Positions 49,762 to 57,678 of a stretch of 64,000 nucleotides of DNA are shown here, in pieces; the stretch's first letter is position 1, and the number at the start of each line of letters is the position of its first letter. The DNA is from an uncultured Christensenella sp. (GTDB lineage: Bacteria > Bacillota > Clostridia > Christensenellales > Borkfalkiaceae), in NCBI GenBank assembly GCA_910579525.1, contig CAJTUK010000002.1:269018-333017 (forward strand). Direction: 5' to 3'. Both the position numbers and the translations under genes were made by a program. Below the pieces are notes generated by a model that worked only from the letters and a program-made list of their open reading frames with translations, made no database searches and was not told the origin of the DNA.

Positions 49762-51149
49762 TTGAAAAATTCCTTCATTATCGTGCACTCCGTCGGCTCG
49801 TCGAGAGTGAATCCCAGCCGGGTTTCAAGTTCTTTCAAAGCTTTATCGCGCGGGACGTTTCCGTCGCGCACGGCTATGGAAAGCTCTATGGCGCTGAAAG
49901 GTATCATTTTGCTCTGCATATTATAAAAACGTTTGAATTGCGTGTGTTCTTTGCAACGCTCGATTTTGCAACTTGTATGCAGAGCTTTATCGTTGCCTTC
50001 GGGCGCAACCCAGCCGCACTCGGTTTTAATAATATCTTTTACTTTTTCCCATTCGTACTTTCCGTTACATATTTTATCGAAATCAAACTGGATAAATGCG
50101 GGAATATTTCCGCTTCGCGACGAATGTCTTACCGCCGATTTTAACGGTTTTATTATTTGGGGTACCGTATGAATTGCTTGCGTCACGTTTTCGACAAGTT
50201 CGTTTTCATAGCCCGACAGCTTTACTATATTTTTCGTTCCGAATGCAAGTTGACTCATGGTTGTAAGCGTGTGGAACTGCCCGCGTTTGAGCGGCGGGCG
50301 CAGGGTTAAAATCCGTCCGAAATTGACTAAAAAATTCAAAAAACCGTTTTCGTGAAAGGTGTAGGCGATTTTGGGCGCCATACCGTTATAATACAGCCCC
50401 GCCATCTGTGCCGGTTCGTTGCCCGCTGTAAAATACGGAACTTTTTCCGCGACCAAAGTCGGGTAAAACAGCGCGTAAGCGAGCGAGGGGCAGGCGCACG
50501 CGTTGCCGTTCAGCCTATAAAGTTCGGCGTAAATCTTTTTTAAATCTTCGGCGCATACGCTGCGCTGAATAAATTCCACGTTTGTAAAATGCCTTTTGGC
50601 GTTTTCTATGCTCTTTAACGCACTTTCGGACGCGTAAGGAATAACCCATGTCAGCGCGAGGACGCGCAAATTTTTAACTTTTGCAAGGTAATATAAAAGA
50701 AAGGTTGAGTCTTTGCCGCCGGTATAAAACAATGCGATATCGAAGCGGGATTTTTTACTCTTTTTAATTTCGCATGTAACGGGAATCACGCTCTTTAAAT
50801 TTGCGGTGCTTTCCTTGCTTGCGCAAATAGGGCACAGTCCGCGCTCATCGAATTCTATTCCGGGGATAATAAAATCGTTTGCACAGCAGCTTTTGCAAAA
50901 CGTTGCCTCTTTGAGACTGCTCGGAGAAGTTGCGGGAGGGGTTTTCGAAATATCGCCGTTCACTATCAACTTTTTAACGGATTTAATCTCTTTTGCGTCA
51001 AGTTCTTTCGGTAAAGAATTTATTATACCGATTTGCCGTTTTGTAAGTTTTATTGCTTTGGCGTTGGGATTTTTGCCGATTTTCAAACCGAAATAAACAA
51101 GCTTTTTATTTATAATTTTTCTGCGCTGCTGCAAATAATACATTTTCAA
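49758..51149 (-). CDS. PP-loop ATP-pyrophosphatase, amidotransferase-like
   Basis: A 463-residue member of the N-type ATP pyrophosphatase superfamily. The PP-loop is YTGGKDSTFLL with K146, D147 and S148. Ahead of it is a zinc-ribbon-like block (C85, C88, C89, then GLCPICAS with C106 and C109), and the IEFDERGLCPIC pattern resembles N-acetyl-sugar amidotransferases (WbpG/PseA type). No glutaminase domain is encoded nearby. Members activate a carboxyl or carbonyl group with ATP and then add nitrogen or sulfur. A ferredoxin partner suggests a sulfur- or electron-dependent reaction. The actual substrate cannot be told. Confidence 0.6.
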   Translation of the reverse strand: MKMYYLQQRRKIINKKLVYFGLKIGKNPNAKAIKLTKRQIGIINSLPKELDAKEIKSVKKLIVNGDISKTPPATSPSSLKEATFCKSCCANDFIIPGIEFDERGLCPICASKESTANLKSVIPVTCEIKKSKKSRFDIALFYTGGKDSTFLLYYLAKVKNLRVLALTWVIPYASESALKSIENAKRHFTNVEFIQRSVCAEDLKKIYAELYRLNGNACACPSLAYALFYPTLVAEKVPYFTAGNEPAQMAGLYYNGMAPKIAYTFHENGFLNFLVNFGRILTLRPPLKRGQFHTLTTMSQLAFGTKNIVKLSGYENELVENVTQAIHTVPQIIKPLKSAVRHSSRSGNIPAFIQFDFDKICNGKYEWEKVKDIIKTECGWVAPEGNDKALHTSCKIERCKEHTQFKRFYNMQSKMIPFSAIELSIAVRDGNVPRDKALKELETRLGFTLDEPTECTIMKEFFK

Positions 51150-51192
51150 TTCCCTCGGAATTCCATGAGTTAAAAAGAGAATTCCTTTTTAA

Positions 51193-51222
51193 ATTATACC
51201 GCCGACCGCCCCGACTTGTCAA
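51193..51222 (-). promoter_or_regulatory. Promoter of the PP-loop/EFR1 pair
   Basis: On the minus strand TTGACA (51217-51222), 18 bp and TATAAT (51193-51198) lead into a leader of about 45 nt with a GGAATTC/GAATTCC stem-loop just before the GAGGGAA ribosome site. Confidence 0.75.
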
Positions 51223-51230
51223 TAGCGCCG

Positions 51231-51259
51231 TTGACAAATTGCTCCGCGGGTGATAAAAT
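51231..51259 (+). promoter_or_regulatory. recX promoter (leaderless)
   Basis: TTGACA (51231-51236), 17 bp and TAAAAT (51254-51259) end six bases before the recX ATG at 51266, so the transcript should start at the A of the ATG. The -35 is eight bases from the opposed promoter's -35. Confidence 0.78.
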
Positions 51260-51265
51260 AACGCT

Positions 51266-51883
51266 ATGGCGGAAATAACTTTAATCGAACCTCAAAAAAA
51301 AGATAAAGAAAGGTGCAACGTATATATCGACGGCGTTTTTTATTGCGGAATAAAGCTCGAAGTCGCGGTTAAATACCGCTTAAAAGCAGGTATGCATATC
51401 GAGAAAAGCCGACTTGACGAAATCCAGCTCGAAACCGAAAAGAGTCAGGCTATGGATAAGGCGCTGAATTTTATTTCCGCCGCAATGAAAACCAAAAAAC
51501 AGGTGCGCGATTATCTCTCTCGAAAGGGTTATACGCAAGCGGTTGTAGATTACGTTTCGGAAAAGCTCGAATATTATAAATTTACAGACGATTACGCCTA
51601 TTGCCGCGCTTACGTTAACGGAATCAAGGGCAAAGGCAAGCGCGCTATAGAAGCCGACCTCATAAAGCGCGGCGCCGAACGTGCGGCGATAGAGGAAGTG
51701 CTCGGTGAAACGGAAGAAGATTCCGGTGCGGCGTTCGCCGTTCTCGAAAAATATTTGAGGAGCAAAGATTACAATAAAGAAAATCTTTATAAAGGTTTCA
51801 AATACCTTTTATCGAAAGGTTACGGTTACGATACGGCAAAAGCCGCAATAGCGAGGTGCGGAGCTGAAGATGAAGATTATTGA
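51266..51883 (+). CDS. recX: Regulatory protein RecX
   Basis: RecX binds RecA and regulates recombination. The 205-residue protein starts with MAEITLIEPQKKDKERC, has the RecX core of three-helix repeats (KTKKQVRDYLSRKGYTQAVV at about residues 73-92, and GKRAIEADLIKRGAE near 126), and ends in a third repeat. The family is usually 150-270 residues. It lies upstream of birA, overlapping by 14 bases. No ribosome site is present, matching the leaderless promoter. Confidence 0.88.
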   Translation: MAEITLIEPQKKDKERCNVYIDGVFYCGIKLEVAVKYRLKAGMHIEKSRLDEIQLETEKSQAMDKALNFISAAMKTKKQVRDYLSRKGYTQAVVDYVSEKLEYYKFTDDYAYCRAYVNGIKGKGKRAIEADLIKRGAERAAIEEVLGETEEDSGAAFAVLEKYLRSKDYNKENLYKGFKYLLSKGYGYDTAKAAIARCGAEDEDY

Positions 51884-52550
51884 ACTTGACAGCGTTGATT
51901 CTACCAACGAGTATTGCAAACGCAATTTTTCGGGCGAGGATTTTATGGTTATCGCCCGTCGCCAAACTTTCGGCAAGGGTACTAAAGGAAGAAGTTTTTC
52001 TTCCGAAGAGGGCGGGCTTTATTTTTCCGTAGTGAAAGCGTACGTCGACTTTCCTGCCGAAAACGCCTTTAAAATTATGATTAATACGTGCGTTGCCGTA
52101 TGCAAAACGCTTGAAGAGTTCGGGATAAATCCCGTTATCCGCTGGGCTAACGACGTTTTAGTCGGAGGTAAAAAAATCTGCGGCACGCTTATAGAAAACA
52201 CCTTTTCCGGCGGCAAAATCGTCCGTTCCGTCGTGGGGTGCGGTATAAACGTAAATAACTCACTGCCATCCGATTTAGAGGATATAGCCGTGAGTATGAA
52301 AGAAGCGACGGGCAAAACTTTTGACTTGCAAGACGTAAAGCAAACTCTTATAAAGTTTATAAAAAACAACTATTCCGTGGACGATTACAAGGGATATATT
52401 AACTGGTTTAACGCGCCCGTAACGCTAAAAACGGCGACGGAAGAATTTACCGCCACGGCGCTCGACGTGCTCCCCGACGGGCGGCTTAAAGTTAAAAGGG
52501 GCGGGGATATGCTTGAAATAAGCGCCGCGGAGGTGTCGTTGAGGATATGA
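51870..52550 (+). CDS. birA: Biotin--[acetyl-CoA-carboxylase] ligase
   Basis: BirA attaches biotin to carboxylase lysines. The 226-residue enzyme has the biotin-AMP site in GKGTKGRSFSS (the GRGRxGR-type loop) at about residues 35-45, RWANDVLVGGKKICGTLIE near 91-109 and GCGINVNN near 124. It lacks the N-terminal DNA-binding helix-turn-helix, so it is the short, non-repressor type. The start at 51870 overlaps the end of recX by 14 bases. It is followed by a four-base overlap with nnrDE. Confidence 0.9.
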   Translation: MKIIELDSVDSTNEYCKRNFSGEDFMVIARRQTFGKGTKGRSFSSEEGGLYFSVVKAYVDFPAENAFKIMINTCVAVCKTLEEFGINPVIRWANDVLVGGKKICGTLIENTFSGGKIVRSVVGCGINVNNSLPSDLEDIAVSMKEATGKTFDLQDVKQTLIKFIKNNYSVDDYKGYINWFNAPVTLKTATEEFTATALDVLPDGRLKVKRGGDMLEISAAEVSLRI

Positions 52551-53983
52551 ATTGCAGGGTTTTGACAACTGCACGTATGCGTGCGGCCGACGCTTACACA
52601 ATAAACGTTTTAAAAGTTCCGTCTGAAGAACTTATGCGCCGCGCGGGCGTTGCTTTGGCGGAAGAAGTTATCAAAGTCGCCGAAAAATTTAAAAATCCCG
52701 AAATTACGACGGTTTGCGGTTCTGGTAATAACGGCGGTGACGGCTTCGTCTGTGCGCAAGCGCTTTTAAATAAGGGTTACAACGTAAAAGTGTATTTTAC
52801 GGGAGGCAATCTTTCGCCCGACTGTAAAAGAGAAAAAGACCGCTATAAAGGCGCTTATTTAAACCATATATGCGGGGCAATTGTTATAGATTGTATTTTC
52901 GGTACGGGTCTTTCTCGCGAAGTTACGGGCGAATTTAAAAGAGCGGTTGAAGAAATCAACTCGTCGGGCACCTATGTGATTGCTGCGGATATTCCCAGCG
53001 GGTTGGACGGCGATAACGGTCTTTTGCACGGTTGCGCCGTTAAGGCAAATTTAACTGTTGCGATAGGCGAGTATAAAACCGGTATGTTTCTAAACGACGG
53101 GCTCGACTATTGCGGTAAAATAATCAGGCGCGACGTAGGCATTGCATACCCCGAAACCGACCGCATAATTCTCAATTGCCCCGATAATATGCCGCGGTTT
53201 TTCCCCGAAAGGCAAAAAAATTCCAACAAGGGCACTTTCGGTTCTGCTTGTCTTTGCGTAGGGTCGAAAGAGTATGCAGGCGCGGCGGTGCTCTCGCTCG
53301 AAGGCGCTTTGCGTTCGGGGTGCGGATACGTAAAACTTTCTTCGTGTAATAATTTAAAATACGCTCTCGTTACAAAGTTTCCGTCAGTAATTTATATCCA
53401 AGAACCTGACCTTGGCGCAGACGCGGTCGTTATCGGTTGCGGCAGGGGAGTGGGTCCGGAATTGTATTCCGAAGTAAAATTCTTTCTCGCAAATTATAAA
53501 AAAACTCTCGTTCTCGATGCCGACGCGTTAAACAGCCTTGCAAAGTTCGGCGTCGAAATTTTAAAAAATAAAAGTTGCGCCGTGATAATAACGCCGCACG
53601 TTAAAGAATTTTCGCGGCTTATCGGTTCGGAAGTTGAACGGATCGCCTCGGACCCGTTGAATCTGTCGCGGGATTTTGCAAAAGAATACGGCGTTACCGT
53701 GGTTTTGAAATCCGCCTCCACGATTATAACCGACGGCGAACGTACCGTTTTGAGCGTGCGCGGAACTACCGCGCTTGCAAAGGGCGGCAGCGGGGATATT
53801 CTTGCGGGTTTCCTTTGCGGAACGCTTGCCCGCGGACTAAATTCTTTTGACGCGTCGGTTTGCGCCGTTACCGCGCTGGGCGTTGCCGCGGAAATAGCCT
53901 CCGAACAAAAAACAGATTATTGCGCTACGGCATACGATATAATAAATAATCTCCATTATTCGGTTAAGTACTTGACAGAATAA
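52547..53983 (+). CDS. nnrDE: Bifunctional NAD(P)H-hydrate epimerase/dehydratase
   Basis: This 478-residue repair enzyme restores damaged NADHX and NADPHX. The N-terminal epimerase domain (residues 1-210) has VCGSGNNGGDGFVCAQ and the acidic AADIPSGLDGDNG. The C-terminal dehydratase domain has the ADP-dependent kinase-like fold: KGTFGSACLCVGSKEYAGAA, DADALN, TPHVKEFSRL and the GGSGDILAG catalytic loop. Both halves appear complete. It follows birA in an operon of repair and cofactor genes. The stop is 24 bp before the riboswitch. Confidence 0.94.
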   Translation: MNCRVLTTARMRAADAYTINVLKVPSEELMRRAGVALAEEVIKVAEKFKNPEITTVCGSGNNGGDGFVCAQALLNKGYNVKVYFTGGNLSPDCKREKDRYKGAYLNHICGAIVIDCIFGTGLSREVTGEFKRAVEEINSSGTYVIAADIPSGLDGDNGLLHGCAVKANLTVAIGEYKTGMFLNDGLDYCGKIIRRDVGIAYPETDRIILNCPDNMPRFFPERQKNSNKGTFGSACLCVGSKEYAGAAVLSLEGALRSGCGYVKLSSCNNLKYALVTKFPSVIYIQEPDLGADAVVIGCGRGVGPELYSEVKFFLANYKKTLVLDADALNSLAKFGVEILKNKSCAVIITPHVKEFSRLIGSEVERIASDPLNLSRDFAKEYGVTVVLKSASTIITDGERTVLSVRGTTALAKGGSGDILAGFLCGTLARGLNSFDASVCAVTALGVAAEIASEQKTDYCATAYDIINNLHYSVKYLTE

Positions 53984-54000
53984 TTTGTATCTGTTATATT
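53972..54000 (+). promoter_or_regulatory. Promoter of the riboswitch-controlled cation exchanger
   Basis: TTGACA (53972-53977), 17 bp and TATATT (53995-54000). The expected start near 54007 is the first base of the aptamer. The -35 lies inside the end of nnrDE. Confidence 0.75.
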
Positions 54001-54006
54001 GATTTC

Positions 54007-54101
54007 GTTGAGAGGGAGTAGTTACAAGGTTTACGGCAACATTCCCCGACGGGTTTCCGTCGTGCCGCGGCCCCTTAATTATAAGGAACAAGACTTTCGA
54101 C
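54007..54101 (+). ncRNA. yybP-ykoY (manganese) riboswitch aptamer
   Basis: The sequence shows GGGAGTAG (54014-54021) and ACAAGACTTT (54088-54097), the two conserved halves of the yybP-ykoY aptamer, closed by P1 GTTGAGAG (54007-54014) with CTTTCGAC (54094-54101, with two wobbles). Internal hairpins are GACGG-GTTT-CCGTC and CCTTAATTATAAGG. This riboswitch senses Mn2+ in Bacillota. Stems A (54098-54124) and B (54119-54150) downstream are mutually exclusive and form the likely expression platform. Confidence 0.85.
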
Positions 54102-54150
54102 TTAAAAAGCGTTTTTTTAAGTCGGGGGTCTTATATTTTTGTCCCGACTT
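54098..54150 (+). promoter_or_regulatory. Riboswitch expression platform (competing stems)
   Basis: Stem A pairs CGACTTAAAAA with TTTTTAAGTCG (54098-54124); stem B pairs AAGTCGGG with CCCGACTT (54119-54150). A shares bases with P1 of the aptamer and with B, so only P1 plus B or A alone can form. Neither ends in a clean T run; whether transcription or translation is controlled is unclear. Confidence 0.6.
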
Positions 54151-54177
54151 ACCTAAAATAGTTAAAAGAGGTATTTT

Positions 54178-55248
54178 ATGGCAGGCGAAATCGTATTAAA
54201 CGTTTTTTTGTTGCTTCTGGGCTTCGTGCTTTTGGTAAAGGGCGCCGATTTTTTTGTGGACGGCGCTTCGGGTATAGCTAAAAAGCTAAAAATTTCCACG
54301 TTTATTATCGGCGTTACGGTTGTGGCTTTGGGAACGTCCGCCCCCGAGCTTGCGGTAACAATGATGGACGCCTTCGCGGGTTCGGGCGAACTTATCGTAG
54401 GTAATATTCTGGGGAGCAACGTTATAAACGTATTGCTTATACTGGGTATTTCGGCGGTTATTTGCAAGTTGCCCGTAGAGAAGACCACGCGGATTATAGA
54501 TTTGCCCGTGCTCATAATCACAAGCGCGCTTTTTGTTCTTTTGGGTGCGTTCGACAACGTTTTTACTTGGTGGGAGGGCTTGATTTTAGTAATCCTTTAC
54601 GCCGCATTTATGGTATATAACGTTTTTCTCGCAAAAAAACAAACTAAAGTTATGTTGGAAGAAGCGACCGCCGCGGCGGCTATTTTCGAAGGAGACAACG
54701 TTTGCGGCGTGTCGGATTCGGCAACCAAATGGCAAAAGATTAAATCGGGATACGAAAATCTGCTTACTAAAGTGTGGTTCCTTATAATCATAACCGTCAT
54801 AGGGCTTGCGATGGTGGTGGGCGGGGCGCAACTCGTTGTAAATTCCGCTCAATTTATCGCGCAGGACGTCTTTAAAATCAGCCCCGAAATAGTCGCGTTG
54901 ACAGTCGTTGCGTTCGGAACGTCTTTGCCCGAACTCGTAACCTCGGTTTCCGCGGCGCGCAAGGGCGACGTAGGTATTGCCACCGGCAACATAATAGGCA
55001 GTAATATAGCCAATATATTGCTTATCGGCGGCGTCGGCGCGCTCTGTACAGGTTCTGCGGGGCTTGCTTTTTCTACGGAAGGAATAGTTAGCGGACTCGT
55101 TGCTCTCGGCGCGGCGCTCATTCTCTTTGTTTCGAGCTGGGGAAAAACCAAATCGATTACGAGAATAGCGGGCGTCGTCCTGCTCGTTTGTCTCGCCGCG
55201 TATTACACGTTCCTTTTTCTCAATTTGTATATATTTAAATTGTATTGA
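54178..55248 (+). CDS. CaCA-family cation exchanger (YrbG-like), probable Mn/Ca exporter
   Basis: A 356-residue calcium:cation antiporter with about ten helices and two inverted alpha-repeats: GTSAPELAVTMMDA at about residues 52-65 with LGSNVINVLLI, and GTSLPELVTSVSAARKG at about 248 with IGSNIANILLI. Both carry the ion-binding Glu (E57 and its counterpart). The family exchanges Ca2+ or Na+ with H+, but the Mn2+-sensing riboswitch upstream suggests this one removes manganese. A basic charged loop lies near 160-190. AGAGG precedes the ATG by seven bases. Confidence 0.88.
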   Translation: MAGEIVLNVFLLLLGFVLLVKGADFFVDGASGIAKKLKISTFIIGVTVVALGTSAPELAVTMMDAFAGSGELIVGNILGSNVINVLLILGISAVICKLPVEKTTRIIDLPVLIITSALFVLLGAFDNVFTWWEGLILVILYAAFMVYNVFLAKKQTKVMLEEATAAAAIFEGDNVCGVSDSATKWQKIKSGYENLLTKVWFLIIITVIGLAMVVGGAQLVVNSAQFIAQDVFKISPEIVALTVVAFGTSLPELVTSVSAARKGDVGIATGNIIGSNIANILLIGGVGALCTGSAGLAFSTEGIVSGLVALGAALILFVSSWGKTKSITRIAGVVLLVCLAAYYTFLFLNLYIFKLY

Positions 55249-55332
55249 TAAGTATAAAATCCGCCTGCACTGTCAATATTAAGTGTAGGCAGTACATATA
55301 ATGAATTATACCCTGCCGAAGTGAGGTAGTTT

Positions 55333-55680
55333 ATGACAATTAAGCGCGGAGAATTATATTACGCCGATTTGTCGCCCGTTGTAGGAAGCGAGCAGGGTGG
55401 GATAAGACCCGTTCTCGTCGTTCAGAACGACGTGGGGAACAAATATTCCCCTACGGTGATAGCGGCAGCCGTGACAAGCAAAATCAATAAGGCAAAGCTC
55501 CCGACGCATATCGAACTTCCTTCCGAAAGCTACGGACTTGCGCGCGATTCGGTAATACTTTTAGAACAGATCCGTACTCTCGATAAGCGCAGATTAAAGG
55601 AAAGAATAGGCGAACTTAACGAATTAACCATGTCTAAAGTGGATAAAGCTATTTTGATAAGTCTGGGCTTTGCAAAATAA
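55333..55680 (+). CDS. MazF-type endoribonuclease toxin without visible antitoxin
   Basis: A 115-residue MazF/PemK/NdoA-like toxin: KRGELYYADLSPVVGSEQGGIRPVLVVQ at the start holds the usual fold and the conserved GSEQGG loop, and DSVILLEQIRTLDKRRL carries the active-site region. Such toxins cut mRNA at short specific sites. A MazE-type antitoxin gene normally lies upstream, but the nearest gene is the cation exchanger 84 bp away. TATAAT at 55297-55302 may start a separate transcript. A GAGGT ribosome site precedes the ATG. Clostridial NdoA homologues are often placed apart from their antitoxin, so activity cannot be excluded. Confidence 0.88.
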   Translation: MTIKRGELYYADLSPVVGSEQGGIRPVLVVQNDVGNKYSPTVIAAAVTSKINKAKLPTHIELPSESYGLARDSVILLEQIRTLDKRRLKERIGELNELTMSKVDKAILISLGFAK

Positions 55681-55682
55681 AT

Positions 55683-55708
55683 AATCCCCCGTGTTTTACG
55701 GGGGATTT
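55683..55708. terminator. Bidirectional terminator
   Basis: AATCCCCCGT pairs perfectly with ACGGGGGATT over five bases between convergent genes. Confidence 0.9.
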
Positions 55709-55710
55709 TA

Positions 55711-56844
55711 TTATTTATTTATCAAAGATTCAAACAATTTTTCATAACGTGTCGCAATTTCCGTCCAGTTGCCGCCTTGAATCGTGTCGAGTTTTTCTAT
55801 TACGTTGCGGTACAGTTCTGGGTCGTTTATTATTTTAAAAATCTTTTCGGCAAACTTTCTTTCGTCGCGTTCGCTTGTAAATCCGTTTTTATCGTTTGTC
55901 AGACGCTCGCATGACCCGCAGTCGTCAAATGTAAGCGTAGGCGTGCGTTGTTTTGCGGCTTCCGCTATAACCAGACTGTCATTGTCGAATGTTGATGGGA
56001 ACAGTAAGAGGTCGGCTTTTCTATAATAATTATTAAGCGCGTCTTTATCGGTTACAAGTCCCTTAAAAACAACGTTGCTTTCAAGGCCTTCTTTTTTAAC
56101 GAGTTTTTTCAGCTTTTTTTCGTAATTGCCGGTGCCTACCAAAGTAAAAGTGAAGTCTGTGTAATTCATTTCACGCTTTAAAATTCCCAAAGCTTTTAAA
56201 GAAAACTGAACGTTTTTGACTTTTACCAATCTACCGCAGAATATAAAATCAGCGGGTTTTCCGGTTAGCAGATTTTTTTCGCTTTCCGAGTGAGCAACGG
56301 TAATTTCGGGGAAGCCGTTTCTTATAACTTCGATTTCGCCTTTAAAACCGTAATTGTACAGCTCGCGTTTCATATCGTAAGAAACGGTGGTCACTTTGTC
56401 GGCTTTTTCAAGTTTTTTGACCAGCGATTTTATCATAACGTTCGTAATGAAATTGCTTTTGGTGGAGTCGTAAAAAGCGTCTTTGAATTTTGTGTGAATG
56501 GTGGCGACTACGGGAACGTTTAATTTCTCGCCGCATTTTACCGCAAGCCTCGCCATGCCCGATGCGGTGCAAAAATAGATAACGTCGGGTGCGAAAGCGG
56601 CCGCGAGTTTTAAAACTCGGCGGTATTCGGCTTTCGCCAATACCGCCATATCGTTTTTACTGACTGCTACACTTTTAACGCGGTAAACTTTAAATTCTTC
56701 AAATATCTGTTCGCGGTGGTAATCGGGAGCGAAAAAAATTATTTCGTGTCCTGATTTTTTCAGTTCTTTACATAAGTTATATACGGCGAATTCGGTTCCG
56801 CCTATTCCGGGAAAAAAACTGTCTGTAAAAACCGCTATTTTCAT
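55711..56844 (-). CDS. GT4-family glycosyltransferase
   Basis: A 377-residue retaining GT-B enzyme. It begins MKIAVFTDSFFPGIGGTEFA, with the typical acceptor-domain entry, and has the GT4 donor loop with E-x7-E in PSTFDNDSLVIAEAAKQRTP near residue 285. Homologues transfer mannose or glucose to diacylglycerol or phosphatidylinositol, making glycolipids. The exact acceptor is unknown. It has a strong AAGGAG site and its own promoter, and no neighbours in an operon. Confidence 0.85.
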   Translation of the reverse strand: MKIAVFTDSFFPGIGGTEFAVYNLCKELKKSGHEIIFFAPDYHREQIFEEFKVYRVKSVAVSKNDMAVLAKAEYRRVLKLAAAFAPDVIYFCTASGMARLAVKCGEKLNVPVVATIHTKFKDAFYDSTKSNFITNVMIKSLVKKLEKADKVTTVSYDMKRELYNYGFKGEIEVIRNGFPEITVAHSESEKNLLTGKPADFIFCGRLVKVKNVQFSLKALGILKREMNYTDFTFTLVGTGNYEKKLKKLVKKEGLESNVVFKGLVTDKDALNNYYRKADLLLFPSTFDNDSLVIAEAAKQRTPTLTFDDCGSCERLTNDKNGFTSERDERKFAEKIFKIINDPELYRNVIEKLDTIQGGNWTEIATRYEKLFESLINK

Positions 56845-56869
56845 AAATTTTCTCCTTGTTGACTCAAAA

Positions 56870-56898
56870 AGTATATATTAAATTCCGCAAAATGTCAA
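56870..56898 (-). promoter_or_regulatory. Promoter of the GT4 gene
   Basis: On the minus strand TTGACA (56893-56898), 17 bp and TATACT (56870-56875). Confidence 0.78.
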
Positions 56899-56966
56899 TA
56901 TTTCAAAATGTTACAAAATTTTCAAGGTTCGGCGCTTAATATCACATTGTTTTCACCCGCTTGGGA

Positions 56967-56995
56967 TTGACAAAACCTCTTGTTTTTGATATTAT
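56967..56995 (+). promoter_or_regulatory. lspA promoter with nearly leaderless transcript
   Basis: TTGACA (56967-56972), 17 bp and TATTAT (56990-56995) end eight bases before the ATG at 57004, giving a leader of 0-2 nt; no Shine-Dalgarno is present. Confidence 0.72.
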
Positions 56996-57003
56996 AACCA
57001 TAT

Positions 57004-57678
57004 ATGTTTAAAAATAAATTAAAACCCCAGTTCGGCAAGTTAAGCATTATACTTCTCGTGGTTATAGCGGTGCTTTTAGCCTCCGACCTAGTAACTAAAT
57101 ATCTCGAAGAAGCATACAGCTGGCACGCCGTAATAATACCCGACTTTATAGTGATAAGGTTCGGCGTGCGCAATCAGGGTTGCGCATTCAGCTTTTTAGA
57201 CGAAAACCCGCAGATAGGCCAGCCGATTTTAATTACGCTTACGTTTATTTTGCTTGCGGTTCTCATATTCGGGTTTATATTTATGCCCAACAGGCTTATA
57301 GTTTTAAAAACCGCCGTTTCCATGCTAATAGCGGGCGCGCTGGGCAACCTCGTTGACAGGTTGGCGTTTTTCGAAGTGCGCGACTGGTTCGGGCTCAACA
57401 TTTTCGGTCGGCTGGCGTTTTGTAACTTTGCGGATTTTTGGATAGTTCTCGGCGCTATACTCGCCGTAGTGGATATGCTGTTTTTCTGCGAATACGCGGT
57501 GTTTCCTTTGACAAAATCGGCAAAAGCCGCGCAAAAAGCAAAAAAAGAGGAAGAAGAACGTAAGAAGGCGGAAGAAGCGAACACGTTTTCCGCAAGTGCC
57601 GACGAGGCGCCTTTGAACGAAACGGACGAAGCGGACGGGCAAGCTCGAAAACAGGATACGGAAGATAATAATTTATGA
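57004..57678 (+). CDS. lspA: Lipoprotein signal peptidase II
   Basis: LspA cleaves the signal of lipid-modified prolipoproteins in the membrane. The catalytic Asp pair is D118 in GALGNLVDR and D144 in CNFADFWIV; the N-terminal RNQGCAFSF matches the family's NxGAAFS. Four helices cover residues 14-32, 73-95, 100-120 and 142-162. Unlike most LspA proteins (~160 residues), it has a 55-residue charged cytosolic tail (KKEEEERKKAEEAN onward). Numerous lipoproteins elsewhere in the window are likely substrates. It overlaps rluD by four bases. Confidence 0.92.
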   Translation: MFKNKLKPQFGKLSIILLVVIAVLLASDLVTKYLEEAYSWHAVIIPDFIVIRFGVRNQGCAFSFLDENPQIGQPILITLTFILLAVLIFGFIFMPNRLIVLKTAVSMLIAGALGNLVDRLAFFEVRDWFGLNIFGRLAFCNFADFWIVLGAILAVVDMLFFCEYAVFPLTKSAKAAQKAKKEEEERKKAEEANTFSASADEAPLNETDEADGQARKQDTEDNNL

